A DNA stretch of 64,000 nt from Leishmania mexicana MHOM/GT/2001/U1103 (lineage: Eukaryota > Euglenozoa > Kinetoplastea > Trypanosomatida > Trypanosomatidae): positions 154,920 through 218,919 of the forward strand of contig NC_018308.1 of assembly GCF_000234665.1 (NCBI RefSeq), given 5' to 3'. The translations under genes and the position numbers were made by a program. The notes under the pieces were generated by a model, which was not told the DNA's origin, did not search any database, and saw only the letters and a program-made list of their open reading frames with translations. This document shows positions 50,433 to 60,008 of this stretch, piece after piece. Within the stretch, counting starts at the first letter, position 1. Each line of letters starts with the position of its first letter.

Positions 50433-53400
50433 TTACGGCCGTAGCATTGAATAGGCAACGTCCATGACATCTGCCTCGATGCGCGGGTACGTGGCATGGT
50501 GGGCGAGCACGCGCTTGCACACGTCAATCGCCTTCACCGGCTCGCCGCCACGTAGGTAGTTGAACCCCAGCTTGTAACCGACAGCCGGGTCGGACTCCTG
50601 CACCAGCTCCCAGGCTTTCTGATAGCACCGCGAGGCGTCCTTATGTTTCTGGTTCCGCTCGTAGATCATGCCGAGCGCGTTCCAGGCGGAACCGCAGCCC
50701 TGATTGGCCGCCAGCACCTGCTGCAGCACGAACCGAGCATTCTCGAGCTGGCCCTCCTGCGTGTCCATGTACGCCTGCAAGAGCATCGCACGCTCGACTG
50801 TGTCGTCCTCGGAGCAGGTGAGGATTGCTATCGGGGGAGAGATAACGATCGGGGTTGGCCGCTCCGCGGCGTCGCCCTTGCTCTTGTCCGCCGGCTTCGT
50901 CACCGGCATCTTCGTCATGACCTTCTTGCTCTCCAGCAACCTCGCCAGCACGTTGCGCGCGGCCGTCTCCTGCCCAGAAACAAAGAGGCTGATGGCCAGC
51001 CCGAGAAACGCCTCCGGGTGCACCACCTTGCACTGCAGCGCGAAGGCGAGTGTGGCTGTGTTGCTGCCGCTGCTGCGCTGCGCCAGCTCCGCGGCGGCCT
51101 CGTGCATGCTCGCAAGGAGCTGGAGGTCCTCGTCGTCGTCGTCCGAGTCGCTGTCACCGACACGCCGCGGCGTCTTCCCGGCTTTGGAGGCGTCTTTATC
51201 GGCCCCACTTCTCCCTTTCTTCTCGACCGTCGCCGCGCCGGACACGCCGCCGGTTTCGGCCGCCACGATGCACTCCAGGAATAGATGCAGCGCCGTCCCG
51301 AGCTCCTCCTGGCGCCGCGTCGCCATCGTGCAGTATGCCTGAAGAATGCGTCTTTCCTCGCTGTGCACCGGCAGCAGTAACAGCAGCTGCTCTGCGTAGC
51401 GTATATTGTCGTGCAGCTCCGTGCCACCGGTCGCGGCCGCCGCTGAGGGGCCTTTGCTCGGGGGCGCTGACTTCTGGTGCTGCTGCTCCGAGAGCGGTGC
51501 ACCTGCCGCTGCCGGGTTTGCGCCTCGCACCCAGAGATCTTGCGTGGTCGGCACGAGGTAAATTCGGATCATGCGCACCAACGCCCGCGTGCACCACGCG
51601 TTGTCGGTTGGCAGACGCGCCAAGTTGAAGTGTCGCAGAGCCTCGGCGTTGTTGTTGCAAAAGTGTTCGTAGAGGCCGCGCGCGTAGCTCAGGCCCGGGT
51701 CGGCGCGCTGGCCCGCCGGTACGGCTGCCGCTGCCCTACCCAGCGCGTCCTTGGCCTCCGTCAGCTGTCCAGCGTGGTAGAGCAGGATGAGGTAGTAGAC
51801 CAAAGCTTCGTAATTCTGGGGGGCCTTCCTCAGCAGGTCCTCGAACATGTCCCGAGCGTCCTCGGCGCGACCCTGCTGCGTGTACAGGTTCGCCAGCAGT
51901 ATCACTGCATCCGCATTGCTCGAACTGCCGTCTGCCATGCGCAGCACTGTCGTGCAGTGTCGCTCGCACCCGTCCATGTCGCCGGTGCGGTAGCAGAGCT
52001 GCGCCGACTCGAGCTGGGCGCACTCGTTCGACTCGTCGTACTTGATGGCCTCGCGCAGGTACTCCCGCGCGCTCGTCAGTCGGGCCGCAACAGCGGACTG
52101 GAGCGCCAGCGCCGCGGCAGCCTCTACCTTCTTGTCCGTCATGATGACCGAGGAGGGCGGCGGCGCAGGGGTGCTGTAGATACACCGCGCGCCTAGCTCA
52201 GTACAAATCCCCGACATGATGACGCGCTGCTCGGCGATGACTTCGGCCGTTTCGGTACGCAGCTCCTGCTCGATGAGGCGGCGTTGCAGCGATCGGGCTG
52301 TGAGAAGGGCCGCCAGGGCCGTATCGCCATGATCGCCGTCGCTGCCAGTGTCGGCGGTGCCTTGCGCGCTCAACGGAACTGTCCACGGCTGGTCGCGCAG
52401 CACCTTGTACAGGAGGAGGTAAAGGTTGACCCGCTCAATCCCCGTCCCCACCGTTTCCGCAGACCCCGCCGCTGCCGCGGATGCCGCCCCTGCACCGGCG
52501 CCGTTTGGGGAGGGAAGCTCGTACACGGGGGACATCATGATCGTCTCGCGCGCCGCATCTATGCGGCCTAGCCGCCACTGGAGCGTGGCGAGGTCGGCCC
52601 GCACGATGGAGAGGTGCGGGTCGGATATGAGCGCGTCCTGGTAGTACCGGATTGCCTTGGCGTAGTCGTGCGCCGCGACGAGAGCGCGGCCGACGCGCAC
52701 AGACAGTTCGCTGCTGGATGGCGAGAGCGCCCTGGCCTTCTCGTACGCCGCGATCGCCTGCTCCGGCTCCTGAATCACTGTGTAGGCTTCGCCAAGCGCC
52801 ACGTAGCTCTGTGCCGACGGAACCGCCTCGGCCATCTCCTGGAAGCACTGGATGTACATGCCCAAGTTGTGCTTCTGCGTGAGGAAGAGCTTGCCAAGCT
52901 GCGAGTGGGCGGCAATGTAGAACTCGCTCTTGCTCGGCACCTGCCGCAGCAGCTCGATGCTTTTATCGACATCTGTGCGCGCGGCCAGCATCGCCTGCGC
53001 AATGATGACGCGCCCCATCTGCGCCGAGTCTCGGAACTTGAGAGCTGCCTCCGCCAGTGTCGCCCGCGCCGCATCCACGTCGCGCACGCGCAGCTGCGCC
53101 TGCGCCAGCTGCAGGTACAGAGTCACCGTCTCCGGCACGCTGAGCGGGTCCGTTGGCTTGCCCGCGGAGGTCGCGGCAGCCGCGCTCTTCACGATACCGT
53201 AGGCGCGCTGCAACGACGCGAGAGCCTCCGCGTACTTGCCCGTGGTGCCTTGCACTGTGCCGAGTAGCAGGTTATAAAGGGGCTGCTCCTGTAGGGAGAA
53301 GTCGAGAGTTAGCGCCTGCTCCAGGGCCTGGCTGGCGAGCTTGACATCCCCCATGTACTGGCATATGTGGCTCGACAGCAGGAAGGCGTCCGGTAGCGGC

Positions 53401-55073
53401 TGCTCCTGCATGAGAAGCGAGTTCTTGAGCAGGTTCTGCGCCTTGCGTACGTCACCTGTGATGAACCATACCTTGGCCAGCATCAGCTGCGCCTCCATGC
53501 AGGCCGGCAGGTGCTGCACGATGAACGCCAGATGGCGCCCGCACTTCTCGCCGACCACGTCCGTGTGCTTGAACATCGGGTCCGGTGGCTCGTTGGGGCA
53601 GTGCATGAGGTAGGCATGGGCGATGGCGAGCGCAACGGGGGCGTTGAGGTGCACGTACATTTCCATCCCAGACCCCGCGTGCTCCTTGACGTCCTGCCGG
53701 ATCGCCTCGGCTGCCTGATCCAGATACCGTAACACCGCCGTTTCCTCCTCCAGCCCGCGCCGGCGCCACCGCAGCTGTGCGTTCAGCAAGCTGAGCTCCG
53801 CATTGCGCTGCGAAGCCGGCTGCAGCTCGTTACAAAATTTTAGCTGCGTCGCCGCCTCCTCCAAGTCGCCCTGGTGCAAGAGGCACGTCACAGTCCCTAG
53901 GAGCGGATCCAGGCTGTCCGTCAGCGTTGCGGCCTTGCGGAACGTCGCCGTGGCGGTTTTGTAGTCACGTCGGTACAGCTGCTGGTACCCCAACCCGCAG
54001 AGCACATCACCGTTGCGGCTATCCAGCGCACACGCCATCTCCGAAAACTGCGTGGTGATGTTTAACAGATCCAGCCGATCACCCGCTAGGCGAGAGAAGA
54101 CAAGCGCGAATTGGTGCAGCAGCGTCACGTTGCGCGGCTCCTTGGCCCGCACGGCGTCGAGCAGGCGACGTACCCGCACCGGTGCGGCGTCTTGACGGGT
54201 GTCCTTCCCAATCGCGTAGAGTGCCTCGAGTGCGAGGGCCTCGACATTGCCCTTGTCGTGGGCGAGGATGCGGTGGATCACTTCTATCGCCTGCTCCCAG
54301 TCCTCGGCCTGCATGAGCAGGCGTGCCTTGCCCACCAGTGGCGGGATGCTGCAGTTTGGATAGAGGACGACAAGGCGATCCAGCAGACTCTGCGCCTTCG
54401 TCAACTGTGTCTTGTGCTCGAGGAAGGCCACGTAGCCAAGCGCGGCGTTCATGTCGGTCCACTTGTTGGCGCCGCCGCCGCCGCCGCCGCCGGCCTCGTT
54501 GCCCGCCTGAAAGAACGAGTACTGCGACGCCTCCATCTCCAGCATGCTGGAGAACAGCGCACCGGCCTTCTCCAGCAGCGCACCGCGACCTGACAGCAGA
54601 TCGACCCACCCACGGATGGTGCCGTAGTTCGTGTACTCGTCCCGGTATGCCATCGCCGCCTCGTTGTCCGCGAACTTGAGCAGGATGTCTCTAGCCGCGT
54701 TGATGTCCCCCGCTGCCCAGCACAACGCCGCCGCCTGCACCCAGGCACCCATGTTGTCAGCCACTTCGAAGGCGTCGAGCTTCGCCTCCGTCTGCGCCAC
54801 GCCCTCCTGGTCGCGGTTATGCTTGTAGATGAGCTGCATGCCCATGAGCGCCGGCACGGCGGTGGCGCGGCGCGACTCGACAGTCTTGTACTCGCGAATG
54901 GCATCGTTCGCCATGCCTTGACGATCCAGCGTCAGCGCCCGCCACACACGGAACATGTGATCATCCGTGGACTGGATGACGGACAGGCACACCTCCTCCG
55001 CATGGTGCCAGTACTTCTCTCGCACATAGAAGAGGAGGAGGGCGTAGTTCGTGCGAAGGATCGTGGCGGTCAT
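50433..55073 (-). CDS. IFT139: Intraflagellar transport protein IFT139 (TTC21 family)
   Basis: This 1546-aa TPR protein corresponds to IFT139/TTC21B, a subunit of the IFT-A complex that drives retrograde transport in the flagellum. The N-terminus (NYALLLFYVREKYWHHAEEV, then VFRVWRALTLDRQG equivalents) follows the same pattern as human TTC21B (YYCQERYFHHVLL). The C-terminus WNALGMIYERNQKHKDASRC and YKLGFNYLRGGEPVKAIDVC, ending MDVAYSMLRP, parallels the human end (IGYKLAFNYLK, QGLLRP). TPR units occur throughout, with family-type Trp/Gly/Ala/Pro spacing. It is longer than the ~1316-aa human protein because of inserts, for example a Gly run near residue 200, an Ala/Gly-rich stretch near 865 and a Lys/Asp-rich acidic linker near 1300-1320. 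The start is the first ATG, just after C/T-rich sequence. Confidence 0.93.
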   Translation of the reverse strand: MTATILRTNYALLLFYVREKYWHHAEEVCLSVIQSTDDHMFRVWRALTLDRQGMANDAIREYKTVESRRATAVPALMGMQLIYKHNRDQEGVAQTEAKLDAFEVADNMGAWVQAAALCWAAGDINAARDILLKFADNEAAMAYRDEYTNYGTIRGWVDLLSGRGALLEKAGALFSSMLEMEASQYSFFQAGNEAGGGGGGGANKWTDMNAALGYVAFLEHKTQLTKAQSLLDRLVVLYPNCSIPPLVGKARLLMQAEDWEQAIEVIHRILAHDKGNVEALALEALYAIGKDTRQDAAPVRVRRLLDAVRAKEPRNVTLLHQFALVFSRLAGDRLDLLNITTQFSEMACALDSRNGDVLCGLGYQQLYRRDYKTATATFRKAATLTDSLDPLLGTVTCLLHQGDLEEAATQLKFCNELQPASQRNAELSLLNAQLRWRRRGLEEETAVLRYLDQAAEAIRQDVKEHAGSGMEMYVHLNAPVALAIAHAYLMHCPNEPPDPMFKHTDVVGEKCGRHLAFIVQHLPACMEAQLMLAKVWFITGDVRKAQNLLKNSLLMQEQPLPDAFLLSSHICQYMGDVKLASQALEQALTLDFSLQEQPLYNLLLGTVQGTTGKYAEALASLQRAYGIVKSAAAATSAGKPTDPLSVPETVTLYLQLAQAQLRVRDVDAARATLAEAALKFRDSAQMGRVIIAQAMLAARTDVDKSIELLRQVPSKSEFYIAAHSQLGKLFLTQKHNLGMYIQCFQEMAEAVPSAQSYVALGEAYTVIQEPEQAIAAYEKARALSPSSSELSVRVGRALVAAHDYAKAIRYYQDALISDPHLSIVRADLATLQWRLGRIDAARETIMMSPVYELPSPNGAGAGAASAAAAGSAETVGTGIERVNLYLLLYKVLRDQPWTVPLSAQGTADTGSDGDHGDTALAALLTARSLQRRLIEQELRTETAEVIAEQRVIMSGICTELGARCIYSTPAPPPSSVIMTDKKVEAAAALALQSAVAARLTSAREYLREAIKYDESNECAQLESAQLCYRTGDMDGCERHCTTVLRMADGSSSNADAVILLANLYTQQGRAEDARDMFEDLLRKAPQNYEALVYYLILLYHAGQLTEAKDALGRAAAAVPAGQRADPGLSYARGLYEHFCNNNAEALRHFNLARLPTDNAWCTRALVRMIRIYLVPTTQDLWVRGANPAAAGAPLSEQQHQKSAPPSKGPSAAAATGGTELHDNIRYAEQLLLLLPVHSEERRILQAYCTMATRRQEELGTALHLFLECIVAAETGGVSGAATVEKKGRSGADKDASKAGKTPRRVGDSDSDDDDEDLQLLASMHEAAAELAQRSSGSNTATLAFALQCKVVHPEAFLGLAISLFVSGQETAARNVLARLLESKKVMTKMPVTKPADKSKGDAAERPTPIVISPPIAILTCSEDDTVERAMLLQAYMDTQEGQLENARFVLQQVLAANQGCGSAWNALGMIYERNQKHKDASRCYQKAWELVQESDPAVGYKLGFNYLRGGEPVKAIDVCKRVLAHHATYPRIEADVMDVAYSMLRP

Positions 55074-55186
55074 GGCGGCGGCGTCGGCAGCGATGGGCGG
55101 GGGACTTCCACGTAGAGCCCGACCTGCGGGAGCGACGCTGCACGGCTTCTAACGGTCGCTGTCTGCCTCTACCCTCTCTCTCCCTC

Positions 55187-55187
55187 G

Positions 55188-55213
<26 letters not shown>
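55187..55213. repeat. GT microsatellite
   Basis: About 13 GT dinucleotides about 115 bp upstream of the IFT139 start codon, next to a CT-rich stretch. Confidence 0.85.
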
Positions 55214-55219
<6 letters not shown>

Positions 55220-55718
55220 GCGTGCGAGGGGCAGTGCGTCCTTACAGCCGGCGCCTCCTTCGTGTTTTCTTCGTCTGCTGTAGGTGATGATAGCTGCTGC
55301 GAGGCGAATTGTTGGGTGTGTTCCGGGGTATGCCGCTCCGGTGCGGCGGCGGGTCAGCCGCGGAGGAGAGATGGGAAGGGAGCGGGAGGGGGGAAGGGAA
55401 GTTGCATGGGCCGAGGGGAGGGCCTGGAAGAAAACAACAGAGAGGGGGCTGGCTCAGTCCCTCCACTTGCATTCCTCAGGCGCCCGCTCGCAGGTCGTTA
55501 CGCCAGAGCGCGCGTCCGTGCCACAACGACGGGCTCGACGGCATCTGGTAGAAGACTGCACGTGCGTTCCCAGCACGACAACGCCACACTCGGAGAGACT
55601 TTCGTCCACACAGATGCGCAATGCTGCAGCCGTGCTCACATCGCAGGTCCTTCCAGGTCAGCGTTCTTAGAGGAATGTATGCATTTAACCCATTCGTCCG
55701 TGCGCTGGGAGTGATCCT

Positions 55719-57566
55719 GCACACGCAGGCACGCAGGCACACAGCAGCGGCAGGCGGGGGAGGCGGCGCGGCGAGCGGGTGGCGCATCAGCCAAGGCTTG
55801 AACTTGAAACGGAACGTGAAGCAGTCGCTCATGTGAGTGGGTCCGATTGAAGGGCTAACTTCATTGGCCTGCTAAGGGATGTGTCGCATCATGCGCGTGG
55901 CCACCCCCCGTGCGCCCGCACACCCTCCTCCTCGTGCTCCGCACGCTCGCACTCGCACGCCCACATGCGCGCGTCGCATCTCCGTCGCTGCTATCACAGG
56001 CTGCACAATGGATGCAGAGTGCTGCACAGTCTGCTTACACAGGCACGTGCTGGGGTGGGGGCACACACCAGCCACACACAGGCACACACGGACACGCAGG
56101 CACGCCCCGCCCGCACGGGGTCGTTCCTCCCCGCTCGCACAGTCTCTGATGTGTTTTGTTCGACCAACGCACACGCGCGGTGATTGTCTATGGCGCAGCG
56201 AAGTGCGGAGACAGCGGTCGAGGAAAGGCCATCATTCGTCTCGGACACGCGCGGGGCGCGCAGCAGTCGTGCACACGCAGGCACGCAGGCACACAGCAGC
56301 GGCAGGCGGGGGAGGCGGCGCGGCGAGCGGGTGGCGCATCAGCCAAGGCTTGAACTTGAAACGGAACGTGAAGCAGTCGCTCATGTGAGTGGGTCCGATT
56401 GAAGGGCTAACTTCATTGGCCTGCTAAGGGATGTGTCGCATCATGCGCGTGGCCACCCCCCGTGCGCCCGCACACCCTCCTCCTCGTGCTCCGCACGCTC
56501 GCACTCGCACGCCCACATGCGCGCGTCGCATCTCCGTCGCTGCTATCACAGGCTGCACAATGGATGCAGAGTGCTGCACAGTCTGCTTACACAGGCACGT
56601 GCTGGGGTGGGGGCACACACCAGCCACACACAGGCACACACGGACACGCAGGCACGCCCCGCCCGCACGGGGTCGTTCCTCCCCGCTCGCACAGTCTCTG
56701 ATGTGTTTTGTTCGACCAACGCACACGCGCGGTGATTGTCTATGGCGCAGCGAAGTGCGGAGACAGCGGTCGAGGAAAGGCCATCATTCGTCTCGGACAC
56801 GCGCGGGGCGCGCAGCAGTCGTGCACACGCAGGCACGCAGGCACACAGCAGCGGCAGGCGGGGGAGGCGGCGCGGCGAGCGGGCGGCGCATCAGCCAAGG
56901 CTTGAACTTGAAACGGAACGTGAAGCAGTCGCTCATGTGAGTGGGTCCGATTGAAGGGCTAACTTCATTGGCCTGCTAAGGGATGTGTCGCATCATGCGC
57001 GTGGCCACCCCCCGTGCGCCCGCACACCCTCCTCCTCGTGCTCCGCACGCTCGCACTCGCACGCCCACATGCGCGCGTCGCATCTCCGTCGCTGCTATCA
57101 CAGGCTGCACAATGGATGCAGAGTGCTGCACAGTCTGCTTACACAGGCACGTGCTGGGGTGGGGGCACACACCAGCCACACACAGGCACACACGGACACG
57201 CAGGCACGCCCCGCCCGCACGGGGTCGTTCCTCCCCGCTCGCACAGTCTCTGATGTGTTTTGTTCGACCAACGCACACGCGCGGTGATTGTCTATGGCGC
57301 AGCGAAGTGCGGAGACAGCGGTCGAGGAAAGGCCATCATTCGTCTCGGACACGCGCGGGGCGCGCAGCAGTCGTGCACACGCAGGCACGCAGGCACACAG
57401 CAGCGGCAGGCGGGGGAGGCGGCGCGGCGAGCGGGTGGCGCATCAGCCAAGGCTTGAACTTGAAACGGAACGTGAAGCAGTCGCTCATGTGAGTGGGTCC
57501 GATTGAAGGGCTAACTTCATTGGCCTGCTAAGGGATGTGTCGCATCATGCGCGTGGCCACCCCCCC
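55719..57566. repeat. Tandem array of 552-bp units, 3.35 copies
   Basis: Units begin at 55719, 56271, 56823 and 57375 (the last partial, ending near 57566). The period is exactly 552 bp and copies are nearly identical; the one difference I noticed is T against C in the GGGTGGCGC/GGGCGGCGC position (C near 56883). The ~190-bp segment present four times includes a short hairpin-forming piece (TGAAGGGCTAACTTCA). Because 552 is a multiple of three, chance reading frames repeat perfectly and should not be taken as coding evidence. The array lies in the IFT139 5' flank and the phosphatase 3' flank. Confidence 0.95.
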
Positions 57567-58566
57567 TGTTGCAGAGGTGTGCGTGCGCGCAAGGCGGCCT
57601 TCTCGCAGCAGTGCGGGGCCACTCGGAGAGCCACAGACGGGATGAGGACAGATGGCCAGAGAGTTTGAGTGCGGTAGAGGACTGCCTCGGGCTCCTCGAC
57701 AGGATGGCGGAGCAGAGTGAGAGGGAGAGGCGGAGATGGTGCGTACGTGTGCGCGTGTATGTGACGCGGACGGGCGCGGGCGTGTGTGTGTGTGTAGGTT
57801 TGCGACGATGGGCAGATGCGTAGAATGTAAGGGCGAAGACCATGGTGGCGGAGGACTGAGGTGAAACTTAGCGGTGACGACAGTTGTCGCGCATAGAGTT
57901 GCATCGCCTCTCCCGGCACGGCGTTCTCTTGAGTGGAGAAGGGGCGAAAGGACGCGGCTGTTTGTGGGGGAGGGGGGAGGGGAGAAAGAATGAGCTTGCG
58001 GAGACCAAAGGTGGCCTCTCAGAAATATCAGCCATCTCGAGCCACTGTTGCTGCATCGAGCTGCGTGCGCACGTGCGGATGGACGCGTTTTGGCGTCTGG
58101 GAGAGGCTTCGTCTGCTCATGGTACCCCTTCGGATTCGGCGGCACGCGCTACTCTGCCCCCTCCCCCCTCACCGTGCGCATGGGTGGCCATGTCTGTTGA
58201 AGTCCGACGATGGCCGTCCAAGGGATGCGGTCCTCGACCATCATCCTCGGCGTGGTGGCTCACACACACACACGGGCCCGCTCGTATAATGGTTAGGGAC
58301 CTGATGCCCAACAGCGAAGGGAACGGGGGTGGGGGAGAAAGGTGCGCAGAGGTACACGCGCACGGAATAGAATACACGTAGCCAAAGTCACCTCAACAAC
58401 CACAAGGCAATGAAGATACAGCACAGTTCGCCTCTACGGAGGCGGAGGCGGAGGGAGGGGCTTCGACCGTGCCGGTCTGTCAGCCACTGCTGCTCCGACG
58501 CCACCTGAGCGGCGGTGTGTACATGTTGGGAGAGCTGGGAAAAGGCGGTGGCGGACGCACCCCCAA

Positions 58567-59445
58567 TCATGTCGCCTCTCCCATGCTAGCCGCGGCCGCT
58601 GCTGTTGCTGCAGTAGCCATAATAGAGGGCGCTGGGGAGTGGCCGCTGTTGCTGGCGCTCGTCGGGGCCGCGGACGTGACGGGCTGTGACGGCTGCTGCT
58701 GCGGCATGGCTCCCGCAGCTGAAGGGCCGGATGTGGATGCAGTGACCGTCGGGCCGTTACCCGAGGTAGCGGCAGCCGCCGCCGCTGCGTTTCCCGTAGA
58801 TTTGGTCGCGACGCCGGCACTCTTCTTCATGAGGTGCTTGTCCGGTGCGAGGAGGCTGTACCCGAGCTGCATCGCCTCCGCCTCCATGAGTTCGCGATCG
58901 GACGTCACGAGCGTCACGCGCGGCGTCACGGTCACCCACGACGCCACAAACGGCGGGGTCAGCTTCACAATGGGGTGGTAGAGCTCGACGTACTGCTGAT
59001 CCCCCACTCGAGCCTTGTCGCTGGCGAAGCGCTTGTACTCCTCGAAGATGGACACCAAAGACCAGCCTTGCAGGTGACGCAAGCATGCCACGACGGTGCC
59101 GGTGCGGTGCTTGCCCTTGTTGCAGTGGATGAGCAGGGGAAGGTTTCGGGTGTCACAGATGGCGCCGAGAATGCGGTGCATCAGGGGCTCGGAGATGTCG
59201 CAGAACGGCTCCTTGTTACCCTCCGTCGGGAAGCGCAGGACATGAATGCCGTTCTCCTCGCAGAACTTGAGATTGCTCTCGGCGTAGTCCTCAGGGCAGA
59301 GGTAGAGGATGCTGCGCAGCCGCAGCGCGCAGAGGAAGGCGTAATTCTTCTTGGTCGGGTACCCGCTTCGGTACACGCCAGGGCACACCATGGAGAAGTT
59401 GATCGTCGGCACGAGAGGCTCTCGTGAGGCAGAGGCGGTGGGCAT
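58567..59445 (-). CDS. Siw14/PFA-DSP-type atypical dual-specificity phosphatase
   Basis: This 292-aa protein belongs to the plant-and-fungi atypical dual-specificity phosphatases (yeast Siw14/Oca1). The catalytic loop HCNKGKHRTG carries the nucleophile C108 and Arg R114 (CX5R) with the lysines typical of this family. Upstream NFSMVCPGVYRSGYPTKKN and RSILYLCPEDYAE are family blocks, and RFPTEGNKEPF precedes the helix leading to the loop. Yeast Siw14 removes the 5-beta-phosphate of inositol pyrophosphates, so that is the likely chemistry. The phosphatase domain is about 1-165. A lineage-specific tail (about 165-292) has a SDRELMEAEAMQLGYSLLAP segment, then Ala/Thr/Ser/Pro-rich low complexity. 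The start is the first ATG before the domain. Confidence 0.94.
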   Translation of the reverse strand: MPTASASREPLVPTINFSMVCPGVYRSGYPTKKNYAFLCALRLRSILYLCPEDYAESNLKFCEENGIHVLRFPTEGNKEPFCDISEPLMHRILGAICDTRNLPLLIHCNKGKHRTGTVVACLRHLQGWSLVSIFEEYKRFASDKARVGDQQYVELYHPIVKLTPPFVASWVTVTPRVTLVTSDRELMEAEAMQLGYSLLAPDKHLMKKSAGVATKSTGNAAAAAAATSGNGPTVTASTSGPSAAGAMPQQQPSQPVTSAAPTSASNSGHSPAPSIMATAATAAAAASMGEAT

Positions 59446-60008
59446 CCGATGGAGTTGCCTTGCCGAACAATCGCCGCCGTACCCTCTTGTGCGGGTGTGT
59501 GGTGGTGGTGGTGGTAGTGTGTGGTGGGGAGGGAGGGAGGGCTGCTGGCAGTATGCGTGCGTACTGTTGAAGTGCGATGGAAAGCTGCTACCACGCTGTC
59601 GCGCGTCCGTCGAGCGTCCATCGGCGGGTTAGGCAGGCAGGCAGGGAGGGAGGGAGGAGGAGAGAGGATGCGTACACGCCCCCTCCGGCAGGAATGGCAT
59701 GCGGTAAAGGTCGAAGACAACTTGGTGCCTGTCGCACGTCTTGCGCATCGTCGGACTCGCTTGCAGGACATCGGGCGCCTGGTGGGCGCCAGTGCGCAAC
59801 GCGTGAAGAGTGTGTGGCAGAGGGAGTGAGTGAGTGGGGGTGGGGTGGGGTGGGGGAAGCGGCGGAGATATAGATGATACACAGTTGAACGCCAAGTCAG
59901 AGACACTCGTACGTGGCCATGCAGGTCCCACCGTACACGGCCTCCACACCACGTGAACCCCTTCCGCACAACGGCTTCTCATGCGCGCATACCCTTCTTT
60001 ATTTTCCG
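59446..60008. other. Spacer between DENN and phosphatase genes
   Basis: This short spacer holds GGGA-rich tracts at 59525-59542 and 59637-59663 that are polypyrimidine on the coding strand of the phosphatase. No gene is seen. Confidence 0.6.
59521..59543 (-). promoter_or_regulatory. Polypyrimidine tract upstream of the phosphatase
   Basis: The coding strand is a CCCT-repeat tract about 75-100 nt before the ATG, a typical position for a trans-splicing signal. The acceptor AG is not decided. Confidence 0.35.

Larger units (their letters stand above)
55074..58566. other. Spacer containing the 552-bp tandem array
   Basis: No conventional gene is seen between the phosphatase and IFT139. A GT run (55187-55213) flanks IFT139 and the 552-bp array occupies 55719-57566. 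The rest (57567-58566) shows GT, GA and CA-rich non-coding sequence. Open frames within the array (for example 169 aa plus strand, 100 aa minus strand per unit) are His/Arg/Thr-rich and do not look like proteins. Confidence 0.65.

Noticed and set aside
50433..55073. Generic TPR protein such as an O-GlcNAc transferase or anaphase-promoting subunit
   Set aside because: The N- and C-terminal sequences match the TTC21/IFT139 pattern and there is no glycosyltransferase domain.
55879..57506. Repeated open frames (169 aa and 100 aa) in the 552-bp array as a gene family
   Set aside because: They arise because the repeat period is a multiple of three. Composition is His/Arg/Thr-rich from CACA and GCAC repeats, frames exist on both strands, and there is no domain.
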